Shown: piece by piece, positions 4,719-5,859 of the stretch | Position numbering within the stretch: the stretch's first letter is position 1 | How the letters are laid out: each line of letters starts with the position of its first letter | Assembly: GCA_001830645.1 (NCBI GenBank) | Contig: MIBM01000316.1 | Location: 1,847-7,705 of the forward strand | Direction of reading: 5' to 3' | Length of the DNA stretch: 5,859 nucleotides | Source of the DNA: Spirochaetes bacterium RIFOXYC1_FULL_54_7 | GTDB taxonomy: Bacteria; Spirochaetota; Spirochaetia; Treponematales; UBA12059 | Translations under genes and position numbers: made by a program | The notes under the pieces: model-generated | What the model was told of the DNA's origin: nothing | Database searches by the model: none | The model's input: only the letters and a program-made list of their open reading frames with translations

Positions 4719-5696
4719 CTACAGATTTTCTTTTTTCTGCTGCATCTGGTTCAGTGGAGGAACAAGGTCTTTCTCCATGAACACAGCCCCCGGTATGGGG
4801 TTCACGGTGTACTGGGGTATTTCCACGAAGCCATGTCGCCAGTACAAGCTCTGGGCCTTGCCCATGGTGCTCAGAGTATCAAGCCGCATTTTCGAGTAGC
4901 CCCTTTCCGTGGCCAGGTTGATGACTTCCCGGACAAGGGCATCGCCCAGGCCCCTGCCCTTATGGGTATCAAGCACGAACAAGCGCTTCATCTCGCAGAC
5001 CTGCGGGCTCATTCGCCGAAGCCCGACACAGCCCACTACCCTGTCCCCGTCCTTTGCCACCAGAAAAACACCCTCTGGTCCGCGGTACTTACCCGGAAAG
5101 TCCGCCAGTTCTTCATCTATGTTCTGGAAGGACAGGTCGATGCCCAGCCAGACCAGGTACTGCTGTATAACCGCCTTCGCTGCCTCTATGTCTGGCGGCG
5201 TGAGTTTGACTATCGTGAACGGAGCGGACATGGTGACTTTTGTTGCGTCCGGGAGCGATGCTTCCGGGAGGGATGCCCCCAGGAGGGATGCGCCTGGAAA
5301 ATAAGGGTTGATGTTTCCACAATGCAGACATTTGTCATTGTGCACACACAGTAACTGCCCGCATGCAGGACAGCTCCACTTCTGCCTGGCAGCTGCAATG
5401 AAGGCTGTACAGCCGTCTTTGCTGGCGGATTCCAGGTTCTGCCGCAGGTTCTCTCCATACTTTGCCATATAGCGCTTGTTCAGCTCTTTGATGCGCCGGC
5501 AGGGGTACTTCGGACAATCAACGCACAGCGCAGCCGGGTTTCCCTGTTTTTCGGGACAGGCTTTTATACTGCAGACAGCGCAATGACAAGGCTTGTTCCC
5601 TTCAGCCTGGCAACCAACACATTTGCTCCTGGTGCGCTGGAAACCCAGACAGAGATCGCAGATGACACCGCAGGGAGCCAAACTGTTGATGTTCAT
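4719..5696 (-). CDS. DUF3795 / zinc-ribbon / GNAT N-acetyltransferase fusion
   Basis: A 325-residue protein with three parts. Residues 1-75 are a DUF3795-type cysteine-rich domain: APCGVICDLC, then CVGC (26-29), CHCAVC (37-42) and CVDCPKYPC (58-66), probably binding zinc or an Fe-S cluster. Residues 109-126 form a small zinc ribbon from CPACG and CLHCG. A low-complexity linker (GASLLGASLPEASLP, 135-149) leads to a GNAT domain (about 160-310), with the acetyl-CoA loop in RLFVLDTHKGRGLGDALVRE (238-257) and the late motif SLYWRHGF (283-290). GNAT enzymes move an acetyl group from acetyl-CoA to an amine; this substrate is unknown. The ATG at 5696 has AGGAGG (5708-5713) 11 bases upstream, overlapping the stop of the preceding gene. 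The M at 156 has no ribosome binding site, so one fused protein is favoured. The C-terminus runs past the usual GNAT ending (FMEKDL) with VPPLNQMQQ, a tail shared with the upstream gene. Confidence 0.88.
   Translation of the reverse strand: MNINSLAPCGVICDLCLGFQRTRSKCVGCQAEGNKPCHCAVCSIKACPEKQGNPAALCVDCPKYPCRRIKELNKRYMAKYGENLRQNLESASKDGCTAFIAAARQKWSCPACGQLLCVHNDKCLHCGNINPYFPGASLLGASLPEASLPDATKVTMSAPFTIVKLTPPDIEAAKAVIQQYLVWLGIDLSFQNIDEELADFPGKYRGPEGVFLVAKDGDRVVGCVGLRRMSPQVCEMKRLFVLDTHKGRGLGDALVREVINLATERGYSKMRLDTLSTMGKAQSLYWRHGFVEIPQYTVNPIPGAVFMEKDLVPPLNQMQQKKENL
4742..4775. repeat. Direct repeat copy A (shared gene tail)
   Basis: A 34-base block matching 5735-5768 at 31 of 34 positions. It encodes EKDLVPPLNQ in the acetyltransferase and EKDLVPLLNQ in the upstream gene, in the same frame. 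The longest identical run is AGGAACAAGGTCTTTCTC. The copies are 993 bases apart. Confidence 0.8.
5248..5292. repeat. Three tandem 15-base units in the linker of the acetyltransferase fusion
   Basis: Units at 5248-5262 (TCCGGGAGCGATGCT), 5263-5277 (TCCGGGAGGGATGCC) and 5278-5292 (CCCAGGAGGGATGCG). Read on the minus strand they give GASLL, GASLP and EASLP-like pentapeptides. The period is a multiple of three, so copy number could change without breaking the frame. The repeat joins the zinc-ribbon and GNAT domains. Confidence 0.85.
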
Positions 5697-5711
5697 GTCT
5701 GCTAATGCCTC

Positions 5712-5859
5712 CTACGGTGTTGCTTTGAAATGCCGCACCTGGTTCAGAAGAGGAACAAGGTCTTTCTCAAGTTGGTAATGATAACTCAGCAGCTCACCGT
5801 TGAGGACGAGAGCAAAGGCACCGTAAGCCGAGGGAGACAGCCGTATGACGTCATCCATG
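5712..5859 (-). CDS. C-terminal end of a YoaP-like domain protein (partial)
   Basis: The last 48 codons of a gene entering from the right edge, ending in TAG at 5712-5714. The peptide includes LSPSAYGAFALVLNGELLSY, then HYQLEKDLVPLLNQVRHFKATP. The pattern (S)PxxYGxFxxxxNGxLLxxH followed by a short amphipathic helix resembles the small YoaP-like domain found at the C-terminus of some GNAT acetyltransferases. That is a family resemblance from memory, not a search result. If right, this and the next gene form a pair of acetyltransferase-related genes. The stop overlaps the ribosome binding site of the DUF3795-GNAT gene and the gap is 15 bases, so they are co-transcribed. No start, catalytic domain or promoter is visible here. 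Confidence 0.6.
   Translation of the reverse strand, partial: MDDVIRLSPSAYGAFALVLNGELLSYHYQLEKDLVPLLNQVRHFKATP
5735..5768. repeat. Direct repeat copy B (shared gene tail)
   Basis: Partner of the block at 4742-4775, lying in the last 20 or so codons of the upstream partial gene. Differences are one base in the left part and two adjacent bases in the middle (GAA against TGG context). Confidence 0.8.

Noticed and set aside
4695..5354. Plus-strand 219-residue open frame opposite the DUF3795-GNAT gene
   Set aside because: The minus-strand protein carries clear cysteine and GNAT motifs; this frame shows none and crosses the methyltransferase start.

Overview
This window looks like a piece of bacterial chromosome. 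Genes are close-packed and carry strong GGAGG-type ribosome binding sites. Coding DNA is moderately GC-rich, and the one long intergenic region (about 1822-2104) is strikingly AT-rich. The gene content (DhaK/DhaL-type kinase without PTS partners, LacI-type regulator, small cupins, DUF3795, YoaP-like tail) fits a fermentative or anaerobic bacterium such as a clostridium or Sphaerochaeta-like spirochaete. The phylum is a guess: nothing in the sequence fixes it.

Region 1 (1-1815, minus strand) is a catabolic operon read leftwards: a DhaK-type kinase subunit, a DhaL-type kinase subunit, and the first 45 codons of a DapA/NanA-type aldolase that runs off the left edge. Gaps are 12 and 15 bases, and each gene has its own ribosome binding site. 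Region 2 (1816-2104) is a divergent control region. Two outward-facing promoters each carry the same 12-base block, TTCAGTTGACAG, over the -35 box, and one block is half of a perfect 9+9 inverted repeat. Region 3 (2105-3136, plus strand) is a LacI-family regulator, the obvious candidate to bind those sites and control both itself and the kinase/aldolase operon.

Region 4 (3256-4424, minus strand, convergent with the regulator) is a translationally coupled pair of cupin genes: a two-domain cupin followed by a single-domain cupin with textbook metal-binding motifs. They probably belong to the same sugar or sugar-acid metabolism, but that rests on position only. Region 5 (4436-4708) is the wreck of a class I SAM-dependent methyltransferase. 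Its N-terminus is fused out of frame to its C-terminal part and the whole cofactor-binding core is missing. Region 6 (4719-5859, minus strand) holds a fused DUF3795/zinc-ribbon/GNAT acetyltransferase and the C-terminal 48 codons of an upstream gene that ends like a YoaP-like domain protein. These two genes end in nearly the same DNA sequence.

The most interesting points are: the ATP-type DhaK/DhaL pair with a non-standard DhaL nucleotide loop next to a DapA-type aldolase under a LacI regulator, which suggests an uncharacterised carbohydrate pathway; the palindrome shared by the two divergent promoters; the decayed methyltransferase at the seam between two gene groups; and the cysteine-rich DUF3795-GNAT fusion.
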